NCBI RefSeq assembly: GCF_910592395.1
Contig: NC_088325.1
Coordinates: forward strand, 250,001-310,000
DNA: 60,000 nt
Direction: 5' to 3'
DNA from: Lineus longissimus
Lineage: Eukaryota > Nemertea > Pilidiophora > Heteronemertea > Lineidae
Shown here piece by piece: positions 45,358 to 56,139 of the stretch. The first letter of the stretch is position 1; each line of letters starts with the position of its first letter. The position numbers and the translations under genes are program-made. A model generated the notes under the pieces. The model saw nothing but the letters and a program-made list of their open reading frames with translations. It had not been told where the DNA came from and ran no database searches.

Positions 45358-45621
45358 TCAATCGGAACTCAGTCTGGTAAACCCACTCCCCTCCCTGCGA
45401 GAATTCGTGATATTTGGGTGGTCGATCGCTCCGGTCAATTGAAAAGGTAGCAACGATCCAACATGAATTGGCGGAAGCGCAATGACTTGGAACGAAGCTG
45501 GGCACCCGGTATTCTCCAGCGATATGATGCGGATGTGTTCACTCAGCTCTGGTATCCGCGCGTAAAATATGGCAGCTACCAAAATCATGGAGAAAAAGAA
45601 ATTCGAATTTCGGGACTGCAT
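45358..45621 (-). CDS. Candidate N-terminus of a type II membrane protein, frame lost downstream
   Basis: ATG 45621 opens 87 codons: a short basic/polar start (MQSRNSN), a hydrophobic helix (FFFSMILVAAIFYA) and a luminal-type stretch with one Cys. This resembles the cytoplasmic tail and signal anchor of a Golgi enzyme. Around 45425 the plausible reading seems to shift into the neighbouring frame (PPKYHEFSQGGEWVYQTEFR, then YLNDTSYRCQ), which continues to 45278. I see no good splice donor that explains the shift, so it may be a broken gene or chance. No catalytic motif is visible. Confidence 0.22.
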   Translation of the reverse strand: MQSRNSNFFFSMILVAAIFYARIPELSEHIRIISLENTGCPASFQVIALPPIHVGSLLPFQLTGAIDHPNITNSRREGSGFTRLSSD

Positions 45622-45970
45622 CCGTAATTCGTCTAATCCGACTTATGTGCCCGAATGGTCTCTGGCACTAATTTGGAATTGAAATAATTGATTCTGTAAA
45701 AATGTTAGCACTTGAGATTGCATGCCGGGTCGTGGTTTGTGGCAGTAACGCTCGTTACGCTTTTTAGATCTCCATCCGTTGGTGTTTCTAGTTGCCAGAC
45801 GAAAGGACACTGCATGTTGATAAAATTGGCAAACGCTCAAGTGCCTTTTCGCTGATGAACCTTAGAGAACAGAATGGTCCATTGGGGCCTCTTCCTGTGA
45901 AGGTGGTGTTCTTTTGAGAGAGGTGCCTGTGAGCAGACGACCCACTGTGTATCACCCTATCGTTATCTTG

Positions 45971-46526
45971 CCTTGCAGCGCCAGGCAGCGCCAGGCAGCG
46001 CCATGCAGCGCCATGCAGCGCCAGGCAGCGCCAGGCAGCGCCAGGCAGCGCCAGGCAGCGCCAGGCAGCGCCAGGCAGCGCCAGGCAGCGCCAGGCAGCG
46101 CCAGGCAGCGCCAGGCAGCGCCAGGCAGCGCCAGGCAGCGCCAGGCAGCGCCAGGCAGCGCCAGGCAGTGCGGGGCAGCGCCATCCAGCGCCATGCAGCG
46201 CCAGGCAGCGCCAGGCAGCGCCAGGCAGCGCCAGGCAGCGCCAGGCAGCGCCAGGCAGCGCCAGGCAGCGCCAGGCAGCGCCAGGCAGCGCCATGCAGCG
46301 CATTGCAGCGCCAGGCAGCGCCAGGCAGCGCCAGGCAGCGCCAGGCAGTGCGGGGCAGCGCGAGGCAGCGCCAGGCAGCGCCAGGCATCGCCAGGCAGCG
46401 CCAGGCAGCGCCAGGCAGCGCCAGAGAGCGCCATGCAGCGCCAGGCAGCGCCAGGCAGCGCCAGGCAGAGCCAGGCAGCGCCAGGCAGCGCCAGGAAGCG
46501 CCAGGCAGCGCCATGCAGAGCCATGC
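45971..46526. repeat. Tandem repeat, 10-bp unit CCAGGCAGCG, about 55 copies
   Basis: Near-perfect decamers with scattered variants (CCATGCAGCG, CAGTGCGGGGCAGCG). The CAGTGCGGGG marker occurs at about 46166 and 46346, 180 bp apart. The period makes a 10-codon repeat open on both strands (Arg-Gln-Arg-Gln-Ala-Ala-Pro-Gly-Ser-Ala type on plus; Trp-Arg-Cys-Leu-Ala type on minus). No start, signal or splice evidence supports translation. Confidence 0.97.
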
Positions 46527-48000
46527 CATCTCTGTCTTTACATAATCAGCTGTGGCTCTTATTGGATATTTCTATCATTGGAACACTTTCCTAATTAGCC
46601 ACACCAACCCTGCGTGTCTAATAGTCCATCAGACTTGTCGGTGCAAGGTTGATTTTTTTCAACTAACGAAGATTTCAAGATCGGTTGCTATGGCAAATGC
46701 GAGAGGGGGATTATTAATGTTTAGAAATTCATATTCTTTATTTGCCTCCGCGTTCTCGGATGTAAAGAGATGTATAGAAAATAAAGAAATAACTTGGAAT
46801 TTATTCCAGCACGCATTCCTATTTTCCGTTGAAGCTGAACTTTTCTTTAGGCAATTTTCTTTAGAGTTGCATCAGATGAACTGCCTGTCCTGGTTTAGAC
46901 AGTGTGAAAACGAATTTCATTAAAAATTCAGCATGTTTTTAGGAAGTTTTGATTATGAATATCGCGTTTGCATCGGGTTTTTCGAACCCAGTATATATTT
47001 TTTTTGCTTGAACATCTTTAAGCCAGAAACTGCTTGCCAAGCGCAGCATATCGTTTTTTGTAGGGTGTTTTTAGTTAGAAAAATGCTACAAGATATGCTT
47101 ATGTCTAAAAGACTACCTTAAATTCTTGAAGGATTAATTTTTCTGATGAATTATCAAGGCTATCGCTTACTGGTTTCTTCTTGTAGATATAAAAACCTCG
47201 ATATCTCTGCCAACTCACTTTTTGTTGAATGTTATTTGGTTATAATGGTTGACGAGAGCTTATCATTGGTACAATACTTAGGCTATCGATCTAATGTTGC
47301 TGGAGTTATTGTAAATGTTTTTGGTCAATATATAGGACAGTCTCTTAGACCCCTTTTTGCTGAGTTGGGCCTTCAATAACAATGATATACATGACTGTAT
47401 ACACAGCCCACACTCAAATATGAATGTTAGAGAATCGACTTGTCCTTGTGGGGGGGGGGGGTTGTGTTATCTCTTGAAAGATAGGCCGGTGCTTGACAGA
47501 AGAACAGTACGAATTTAGGCCTAGATGCGAGAGGGCTTCGTTTGAAGAAAATAGGCAGTGTCTTGGGCTAGGCCTGAATTCTTTTAACTGCGACGTAAGG
47601 GCATAATACGTCGTGTTATTGCCAGTCTCATGGCCCGTCTCCCTTTGTCCTCCCCAGCATTCTCCCCGCCTCATCTCCAACATTACCTAACGATATTAGG
47701 CGGATCCAGCTTCAGATCAACACGTCTAAGCAAATTGGCGATGTTCTGGTAAGAAGTCTTCTTAATACAAGAACAAATTGATTAAATTCCTCTGCAGGAA
47801 TGAGTTGTTAGTTTCATCATGCGCCAGCCGTAATCATGGGACCCTGCTTGTTTAATAGCGCAACATGTCAACTCCCACAGCTTCTCTTAACTCAATCTCC
47901 TTCTGTCTACCTTAATTCAATTGGCCTTTCAATTTAGCTCCCCGGTGCATTTACAACATCATGTTCGCATTTTGGATTCTTTTATCACCTTTTTGTTAGC
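46527..48000. other. Non-coding interval with three consecutive plus-strand ORFs
   Basis: Frames of 123, 62 and 77 codons (46552-46923, 46933-47121, 47146-47379) follow each other closely on the plus strand with T-rich codons. I do not recognise any, and I do not call them genes. A G14 run follows at about 47450-47463. Confidence 0.35.
47805..47953 (+). repeat. Dispersed 150-bp repeat family, copy 2
   Basis: Collinear with 31091-31236: ATCATGCGCC, GTAATCATGG, TGTTTAATAGC, ACATGTCA, CTTAACTCA, AATTTAGCTCCC. Confidence 0.55.
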
Positions 48001-48076
48001 GGGCTCGTGATTACAGTAGGGTGCTACATTGATTTGTGGGCTCGTGAGTACAGTAGGGTGCTACATTGATTTGTGA
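48001..48076. repeat. Tandem duplication, 37-bp unit, 2 copies
   Basis: GGGCTCGTGATTACAGTAGG then GTGCTACATTGATTTGT starts at 48001 and 48038, with one T/G difference. Confidence 0.95.
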
Positions 48077-48842
48077 AGAGCTGGAATCGGCACTGAAATT
48101 TAGCAGGCTATGTGGCGGTGTCTCATTTATCGATTATCCCGATTGATCGGTGCCCATATATCATTTTCTACCAATCATGAAACTATAGGTAAGCAATCGC
48201 TTGATTTTTTATGGCATAGATGCAAATAAGAGGGGTCTTAGTTCAAATGTGTTGCGAAAAGCACGTTAACTCGGCGAATGCATTTCAGTTTTTGACTTGA
48301 GTTAGAAATAAACTCAAAGTGTTTTGGCCATAGAAACAAAAATTGAAAAATTGAAAATGGTGATATGATTAGACGTGAAAACGTGTATATCTAACGAGTC
48401 GATGTACTGTGTTCATTATCTTGTATAATTGTCCCTGTACATCATCAAGATGTCTCATTATCGTAAGATTTACTGCATCAATATTTGTAACGATGTTTTG
48501 CATCAGTGAATAATTCATGGTTTTTATATCAAATTACTGTAAATTACTGGCTCTCAATTTCTTTCCGTTACGTCGCTATCAGTTGTAATGGGAGCACGCG
48601 GTGCTTCATGTAATGACACGCAGTTGTCGATAAACGGGTCGCGTGTATTTACGTTCCTACCGAGATTCTGGTGTAGCCATACAACTCTGGTCTGATTGAG
48701 ACATAAAACTTTAAATATTGAATGTAGTTCTAAAGGCAAGTACAAGAAGAACTTCTGGCCTGTTCGCCTTCTCAATGTCAAGTTCTTCCAATCAAATGCG
48801 GTCATTACATACCAGGGTGATATCATTTTAGCCGAACCGAGC
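48077..48842. other. Non-coding interval
   Basis: AT-rich, no supported gene. The 100-codon minus frame at 48554-48856 runs into the adjacent array and shows no domain. Confidence 0.45.
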
Positions 48843-49309
48843 CGAGCCCTAAACACGGCCTATTGTCTTTAAAAAGCCCGCTCGCACCGAGCCCAAAACA
48901 CACAGCCTATTGTCTTTAAAAAGCCCGCTCGCACCGAGCCCTAAACACGGCCTATTGTCTTTAAAAAGCCCGCTCGCACCGAGCCCAAAACACACGGCCT
49001 ATTGTCTTTAAAAAGTCCGCTCGCACCGAGCCATAAACACGGCCTATTGTCTTTAAAAAGCCCGCTCGCACCGAGCCCAAAACACACGGCCTATTGTCTT
49101 TAAAAAGCCCGCTCGCACCGAGCCCAAAACACACAGCCTATTGTCTTTAAAAAGCCCGCTCGCACCGAGCCCTAAACACGGCCTATTGTCTTTAAAAAGC
49201 CCGCTCGCACCGAGCCCAAAACACACGGCCTATTGTCTTTAAAAAGTCCGCTCGCACCGAGCCATAAACACGGCCTATTGTCTTTAAAAAGCCCGCTCGC
49301 ACCGAGACA
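48843..49309. repeat. Tandem repeat, 45/47-bp unit, about 10 copies with 5-unit higher order
   Basis: CCTATTGTCTTTAAAAAGCC then CGCTCGCACCGAGCC with two types of joint: CTAAACACGG (45 bp) and CAAAACACACGG or CAAAACACACAG (47 bp). The joints mostly alternate. The CACACAGCC marker recurs at 48899 and 49130, 231 bp apart, and the four units after each marker match (AGTCCGC and CATAAACACGG variants in the same order). Confidence 0.96.
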
Positions 49310-50010
49310 GCTCTCATCGGGGTAGATAAGGGCCTAAACTGGCGAGGGCAAATTAACAAAATTAACGTTTTGGTCATTGACGACATCACTGCTCTACAAG
49401 GTGAGATCTTCATTGAAGAAATCCTTCAACATCTCCTGCTCCAGTGCATGTTTATCATAATGATTACTGGAGACCGTTTAAAGAGATCGTCGCACTTTGA
49501 GATGATTACACTGATATCAGCTCCAATCATCAGCATCTTCAAATCAAAACAAGAGAGAAGCCATTAAGCATCTCAACGAGCGGAAGTCGCTCTAGTTGCT
49601 CTACAAAACCATGTTTTATCTAGACAATGGTTGATTAAACTGTTTCGATGAAATGTACAGCCAAACGATAGTATTATTCATAGATATCTATTAATTTCTA
49701 AGAGCGGCTGCATTCTTTCGAATTTGACAAGGAGATTGATTCTACTGGCATTCACATTTAATCTACAATTTATGTATATGTATCTGCAATTAAATGTGCT
49801 GAAGAGGTAGTGTTTGTTCTAACTTGTTCTCGGAGATGGCTGTTGGTGGCGGTGGCACTCGATCGATCGCATTTAAAAGGAATCGCCAAATTCTACGGAT
49901 TGAGACCTTCTCACTTGATCCGCCTTTTCATATGGTTGTTAATGAGGCATGATGTAATGATAGCTTTTACTGAATTGTCTGGACTACAGTAATTACCTTC
50001 TTGCAGTGGG

Positions 50011-50064
50011 TGTACCCTGTGTTTGACAGGGATGGCTGTACCCTGTGTTTGACAGGGATGGCTG
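50011..50064. repeat. Tandem duplication, 26-bp unit, 2 copies
   Basis: TGTACCCTGTGTTTGACAGG then GATGGC at 50011 and 50037, identical. Confidence 0.95.
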
Positions 50065-52510
50065 TTGCCGCTGATGTTCTCATTATTTCCCGGAGAGTAG
50101 TGTTCGTAAGAGCTCTTTTTTAGAACAAAGCACTCAACATGAGGTGACGACCAAAGAAATTAAAACGCGCCTCACAAAACAGCTACATCTATTTCGAACT
50201 ATCCAACAGGCCAATGACTGTAAAACAAGTTGGGGTGTCAGGCGATTAGGATTGAAAAAAGGACTTTAACCACAAGCATAATGAAATATTCGATTACGGG
50301 AAGAAGTCTTTGGCCAGCTTTAAAATTTTATTTCCGAACTACTTTTCGGAGATGTAGCAATCATGATATCAGTTATCTCTGTATCATCAAACAGCGAATA
50401 TCATACACCGTAATTACTGCCGGGAATAAATAAACGAGGACAAAAGACGTTCCTAATGTAATAAAAGTTGAAAATAATGATATCTGAAAAATAATGTTTA
50501 GATAATTGGTATGATTTTGACTTTTTAAATTTAGACAATTGTGGTTGTTATTATTGGTGACAGGTCGGGTTTCTTCAGCAGAGAGACTTGCCACGTGACG
50601 TAATCGTGACTGAGAATCATAAGCCTATCGTGAAACGAATCCGTGTAACAGGAAAGAGCGCTCCTGGAGAAAGTGTCCCACCTCAATATTCGATGACGAA
50701 ATAAACGTACATTAAGATATTCGATAGAATGGTTTTGCTTTTGGTTCGGTTGAATGAATGGAATCTCGTATCCAACCGACCCAAAACTTTCCCCACTGGT
50801 TATTCCGCTATACTGCTTCCTTTCAGTTTGGCTGCAGTGATTATGAAATGTTACTCCTGCTGAAAGATTCGGATGCAGTAACAGGCTAGCTGACAAGAGT
50901 TAGAACCTTTGATGGAATGTAAGGGTTAAAACATTATTTGGCTCTGGAAAGTATATCTGCCGTTTAGTTTATCTATGATAGTAGTGAGGCAATTCTGAAA
51001 AATATTTATTGTATCATGCATCATTAATAGTACTATGATGTTGAGGATAACAGATGGTACCATCTATGAAGCCAAGTAACGTACGTTTGAGAAAATAACT
51101 GCAGGCATCATTCATGGATATTAGATTCAGATGGAGAAGTAGTTTCGATGGGAAAAAGGTCTTTATGACTCGCCGAATAGTCTTTGTACCGACGTGGGGA
51201 AATGCAGCTATTGACATGGTTGAATGAATTACCCCAACCCAGCCACAAATCTCCAACGTAAATCGTGAATGGGGGCGGAAGCTGGCGTCTTGTCGAGCTA
51301 TCTCTATATTAAAATCCTTATTATAGACGAGGGCCTAATTTAAACCCCATTCATCTGAGTTCAAGGGCCCTGATTGAAGAATCAAGCCCATTAAGACAGT
51401 GTCCTTGTGGCTAACAGATTCTAGAGGAAAATACTCCAATTTACATCCAATACAAACATGAAGTATTGGAGTGATAAATCTATTATGGTCTGGGTGATGG
51501 AATTTAACCATTTAAGTTCTATGCCACTGACAACTCAACGAAGTTCCTTTGGTGCTGCCTTTCAAAGAAAGCCAAAAACAAATAGTTCTGAAGATACGGA
51601 AGTGTTAGGTCTTAGGTAAAGACAAACAAGAGCCGCCGTTCAGTAGAACTGTATCAACTTGTGCTTCCCAGACTGCCGGAATCTTTTTCCTAACGGAAAC
51701 GATCTTATTTGCTTGAAAATTATTTCTAAGGCCATGAGATACACACTGGCGTGTTTAAAACCGCAAACGACTGCACAGCAGCAGCTTACTCTTTATATGA
51801 TGTGACTCAGTAGGACTGTTATATCAATGTGAAGTTCTTCTAATCTGTGATTAACGTTTTAGTTGTGATAACCAGTACACCCTGGCCATCCATGCAGGTG
51901 TCAAATACCACAGGTTTACCTTGGTCTTCAGAGCAATGTGATTATAACTATTATGGTCCATCCTTGGACGAGAATGCGAGACGGATTATTAGCCTTGTCA
52001 GGACCAAATTGGTGTTTGCAATCTCCTAGAGATGGGTCTCGCATTATTGGTTGCGGACACAGTGTATGTCAACACTGACTACTTGGACAAATATACCAGG
52101 TTTCACTTTCACGTACTGGGGAAGGGAGTGGGAGTCATTTGCTAGAAAAGGTGAACGTTTTATGCGAAGCCTCGTCTTTCTCAGACATGCCGGACATGAT
52201 ATCGTCAAAAAGTATTGGTCATTTTGTGTACGAGTCATGCAAAGTGTGCCTTCTCTTTTAGAAAGTTCGGGTCAACACTTGTGCATGAACCAGCGTGTTA
52301 CTTTAACTGCAAGCCTTCCTCGAACCAGTTTCCGGTAACTTTCTTAGCTCGGTAAAGTAATGTCGACTTGGAGTGATCTGATGCAGCGGAGGGCAATATT
52401 AAAACCTCTCCTCAAGAAATGTTATTTTCTTCTTGACATGCCTCAACCAGGATTCACATATCTATCAATGCTCATCTTGTTTTCTGAAGTTACAATTTCC
52501 CCAGACTTAT

Positions 52511-52536
52511 TCAATAGCTGTGTATACAGCTATTGA
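52511..52536. repeat. Perfect hairpin, 11-bp arms, 4-base loop
   Basis: TCAATAGCTGT (52511-52521), GTAT, ACAGCTATTGA (52526-52536). The stem is flawless. No T-run follows, so it is not an obvious terminator. Confidence 0.8.
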
Positions 52537-53236
52537 TAACCAATCTACAAGCCTTTTCAATTTGTTGAAGCCGAATTTCAATTATTATTGTCAAATATCA
52601 TGATTTCTATCTCAAACGACTGAAGAAGTGCATTGCAGGTTTTGAATACTTAATAACCAACTGCTGAGATTTGAAATGAATCGGCAGGAAGTTGGATTGA
52701 CATGAAAGTATGAATTATTGAATATCTTTGAGGTCATGCGCTGGAAAAACATGAACAGGAAAAAAGTGTGCGGTTTGATGGGTTTTTTTCATGCCAGCTT
52801 GGCCTGTTTCGGAGGACACCCCGCTATTCCATTCGATCTTCTCTATTCAGCAGAAGAATCTTCAGGATATACAGTTTCTTGTGGTGTCAAGTATAATATT
52901 GAACAGAGGGTAACATACTTTATTTATAAAAGAAATGAGCTGAGAAGCTAGGTGTGGAGTTCAAATGAGAATATGTTGACAAGACAGCTAACGATTTGGT
53001 TGCGCAGATGTTGAAGTTATTGAATCAGAAAAACTTTTCTCACTTGTTTTTGTTTTTTGGTCCAAGAGACCAGTTTGTCTGGCATATCCTCAAACATCAT
53101 ATCAAAGTGCTGTGATAATTGGGATATTTGTGCTTTTCTTTTGAGACAGGCCTGCGCCATACGAGCCTCAGCGGGGTTTCAGTGGTTTTGTCTGAGTCGA
53201 CTTTTTGTCATCTAAACATGATAATGATATGAAATT

Positions 53237-53255
53237 CCAATTACGTCGTAATTGG
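53237..53255. repeat. 19-bp palindrome around TACGTCGTA
   Basis: CCAATTACG T CGTAATTGG, with arms of 9 bp around one central base. Confidence 0.8.
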
Positions 53256-55339
53256 TGTTGAAAATTGGATTTAACCCCGTCCCCCGATCGACTGAATGGA
53301 AGATATGCCCTATACATGCACTCAGGTGCTGCACTAGAAAGTTGCAGTGCCTGTGTGGGTTCAAAGCTCTTCATCACAATCAGATGTCATCTATTTGATG
53401 CATCATATTTTGATGAGTTACATTTCAATTTTAGATTTTCAAATCATAAGCTGGAATTGTATGATGAAAAAGTGCTTCTGACGTGCTGTTATGCTTTGAT
53501 GAGATGCACAGGATCAACCTTTTTCATCAGCCCCCAACCATGGACGGGATAAAACTCCAATTAGACAGTGATTGGTCATCGTCAACGATGATCCAAAACA
53601 TGGCAGACGATACTTATGAACAAGGTCGAGGTCAAAACCATTAACTGCGGGATTAAACGCCCGTCCCAATAGATTTTGTTTATAGAAATCCACACAATGT
53701 CTGCACTGAAACTGAATAAAGCGTCATGATACAGCCGTCGATTTGATTCATGATATTTTGATGAGCAGATTGTGGTCGTTGTTTTCATTAACGATGCTCG
53801 TTCCTTACGCAGAGACACGGAGCCCATATTGTAATTGAACGTGAGGAGAAATTTGAGGGGGATGGAGAGCTCAGGACTATCTGGCAGGTCGTGTGAGCCA
53901 GAGATAATGGTGGTATTATTCCAGTGATGATGATAGATAATAGAAGATATAGAGGAGATACGATACAGGCCATTACGGCGTCTATTAGTCATATACTTGG
54001 TCATGTATATGCCCAGGCGGATTTTGATGCTGAGCTGGACAGCCATATTTCGCGGCAGAGTGTTTTACGAAAGCAGTATCACATATCTATGAGACTCATA
54101 CTCAACTCACTGCAGTATTGTACTCTGTGTTTTATTGTTTTGGCATTGATGTTTAAGGTTTATTTAGAAGTGCTCTTAGAAGCGGTAACTAACGTGCGTA
54201 TCGTACACACTTCCCTCTCGAGTCAAATAGCTTCGGTTGTGATGAGTGGATAAACCTCCATTATCCATCACTATTTCTTCCAGCACCACGTCTATTTTCA
54301 AGATAACCAACAACTCAAAAACGTTCCATCTAAAGTTGTTAATTCGTCTAGCCACAGCCATACATCTTCAATGATTCAATAGGGACGCTTGCCCGAGAAC
54401 ATCGGCTCGCATCAAATTATTTGATACATTCATCTCAACTCCTCAAACTGTCTGTCGCGTGATTTTTATGGTTTTTCAGACAGATTCTTCCAAGTTATCA
54501 ATTACAAAGCTTTCTGAGTAAACCTCTACCCCTCTTGACCTGTGAACTTAAGTGACACAGTGGTGTATTTTGTCGATTCAAACTACTTTAGTAGAGTTTT
54601 TACACTTACTCACTGCTAGGCGATGGAGAAAGACTGCTCACCCAGGCCTAGTCAAATTGAAAACGGGTTGCTGGAGGAAGCTTGTGACCGCCTGCTGCGT
54701 GATGATGGTCATCATGATGGGTTAACCAGGTTTTTTTCCGGCCTCGTCTATGTTTAAGCTTTATGATAAATGACAACTTAAACACGTCCAATGTAAAGCT
54801 GTTGATTATTCAGTTCACAACCACTCATCACGATCCAGTGAGACACCCGAGTACTTCAGCTTATCCCACGTACAATTGGTAACTCCACACCCATCCATCA
54901 GCCGCGTTGTCTAAATGGTGTGAGTCCCTGTTAGTACGACTCCCTAGCGATATTCAACCCCTTTCGTTAACAGGTTCGACGCTAACCCGGCACATTCAGA
55001 ATGCTCACTCGATCGACACTTGAGAATTTGGTTAATAAGCGAAAGCTGTTTTTGTTTCTAGCTCATGTACTTAACGCCAAATAAATATGTTTTTTTATAG
55101 CAAGTATTATACTGCGATTATTAGTATTAGTATCGTTTTTTTTTCTTAGTGGACAGTGATTATCTGTCTAGACACAATCATTATGAGATACACTCGACAC
55201 TTGTAAATTTAGGAGAAATTGACACCAACCATTAGCCCCCTTTTTCTCTGTAGGCTCCGACCAAGCCGTGGCCGAATACGCTGATGGTGCGGCCCACATA
55301 TGCCACGGGGAAAGTCAAAGTCAAGAACTCAGCCAACTA

Positions 55340-55660
55340 TGATGATGTCCACAATCGAATATTGCTTTCAATACATCACTTGAGTCTTCTTATCCACGGT
55401 TCTCTCTCAACCAATGGTAGTAACCATGGCCATCGACGGCTTATTGAAACCACTATCTAAATTTCAAAAGATGCAGTCGATTATAACAGACGCGGACATG
55501 TCCCGAATGATTTCAGTACAATATAAATCACTTAAGTCTTTTAGCAACTTTTCTCTCAACCAGTTGCAGTAACCATTCCCATAGAGGGCTGATCGGAGGG
55601 AGTGGAACCACTAATGAAATTTTAGAAAATGCATTCACTTAAAACGACGCGGATATTTCC
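55340..55660. repeat. Diverged tandem duplication, about 160-bp unit
   Basis: Both units carry, in order, TTTCAATAC/TTTCAGTAC, ATCACTTGAGTCTT/ATCACTTAAGTCTT, TCTCTCAACCA, GTAACCAT, GGCTTAT/GGCTGAT, ACCACTA, GATGCA/AATGCA, GACGCGGACAT/GACGCGGATAT and TCCC. The first runs about 55362-55500 and the second about 55510-55660. Confidence 0.7.
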
Positions 55661-55984
55661 CCAAGCGCAAAGCGCAAATAATATATTTGTTTTACACATT
55701 TTAGAAGATACATCGTAAACTTGAGAATTCGCCCTGAATTGGTTTAAGATTTGCACACTCGTTAAATTTCGCGTCTCCTCATGAGGGATCGCGGCTAAGG
55801 CTTTCACTTTAAGATTTATGGCATCAAGGGTATACTTGGAGTAGACGTACACTGATTGGTTGGTAAGATGCCAGAGTCAGAAAGACAATGGGTCGAGCTG
55901 TTACACTCTCGATAAAGTTCTCTCCTCTTCGGCCTCTCCTCCTCAAATCTGGCGAAAGCAGTTGACAATTTTTAATTAAAGTTT

Positions 55985-56139
55985 TAGTTGAAATTTTTTC
56001 ATCAGTTCAAAATTCTGAAAAATTTGGGGGGCTGATGATGTTTCTTCATTTTGAGCCAAAAATAGTGGGAAAAAAATTGGACTTCGTTACCGGGGTGGTC
56101 GCGTTACCGGGGTGGTCGCGTTACCGGGGTTCCACTGTA
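55985..56139 (+). mobile_element. Pogo-like MITE, truncated
   Basis: The AT-rich module is in forward orientation (TTTTTTCATCAGTTCAAAAT, GATGATGTTTCTTCATTTTG), followed by GTTACCGGGGTGGTCGC, the same again, and the terminus GTTACCGGGGTTCCACTG then TA. The duplicated TTACCGGGGTGGTCGCG subterminal motif and the CCACTG|TA end match 37240-37311. Confidence 0.65.

Noticed and set aside
45788-46598. Ala/Pro/Gln/Arg-rich (plus) and Trp/Cys/Leu-rich (minus) frames up to 226 codons
   Set aside because: Open on both strands only because of the CCAGGCAGCG decamer; no start context, signal or splice evidence.
53582-54253. 154-codon minus and 109-codon plus frames
   Set aside because: They overlap each other, are low in complexity and belong to an area of old duplications.
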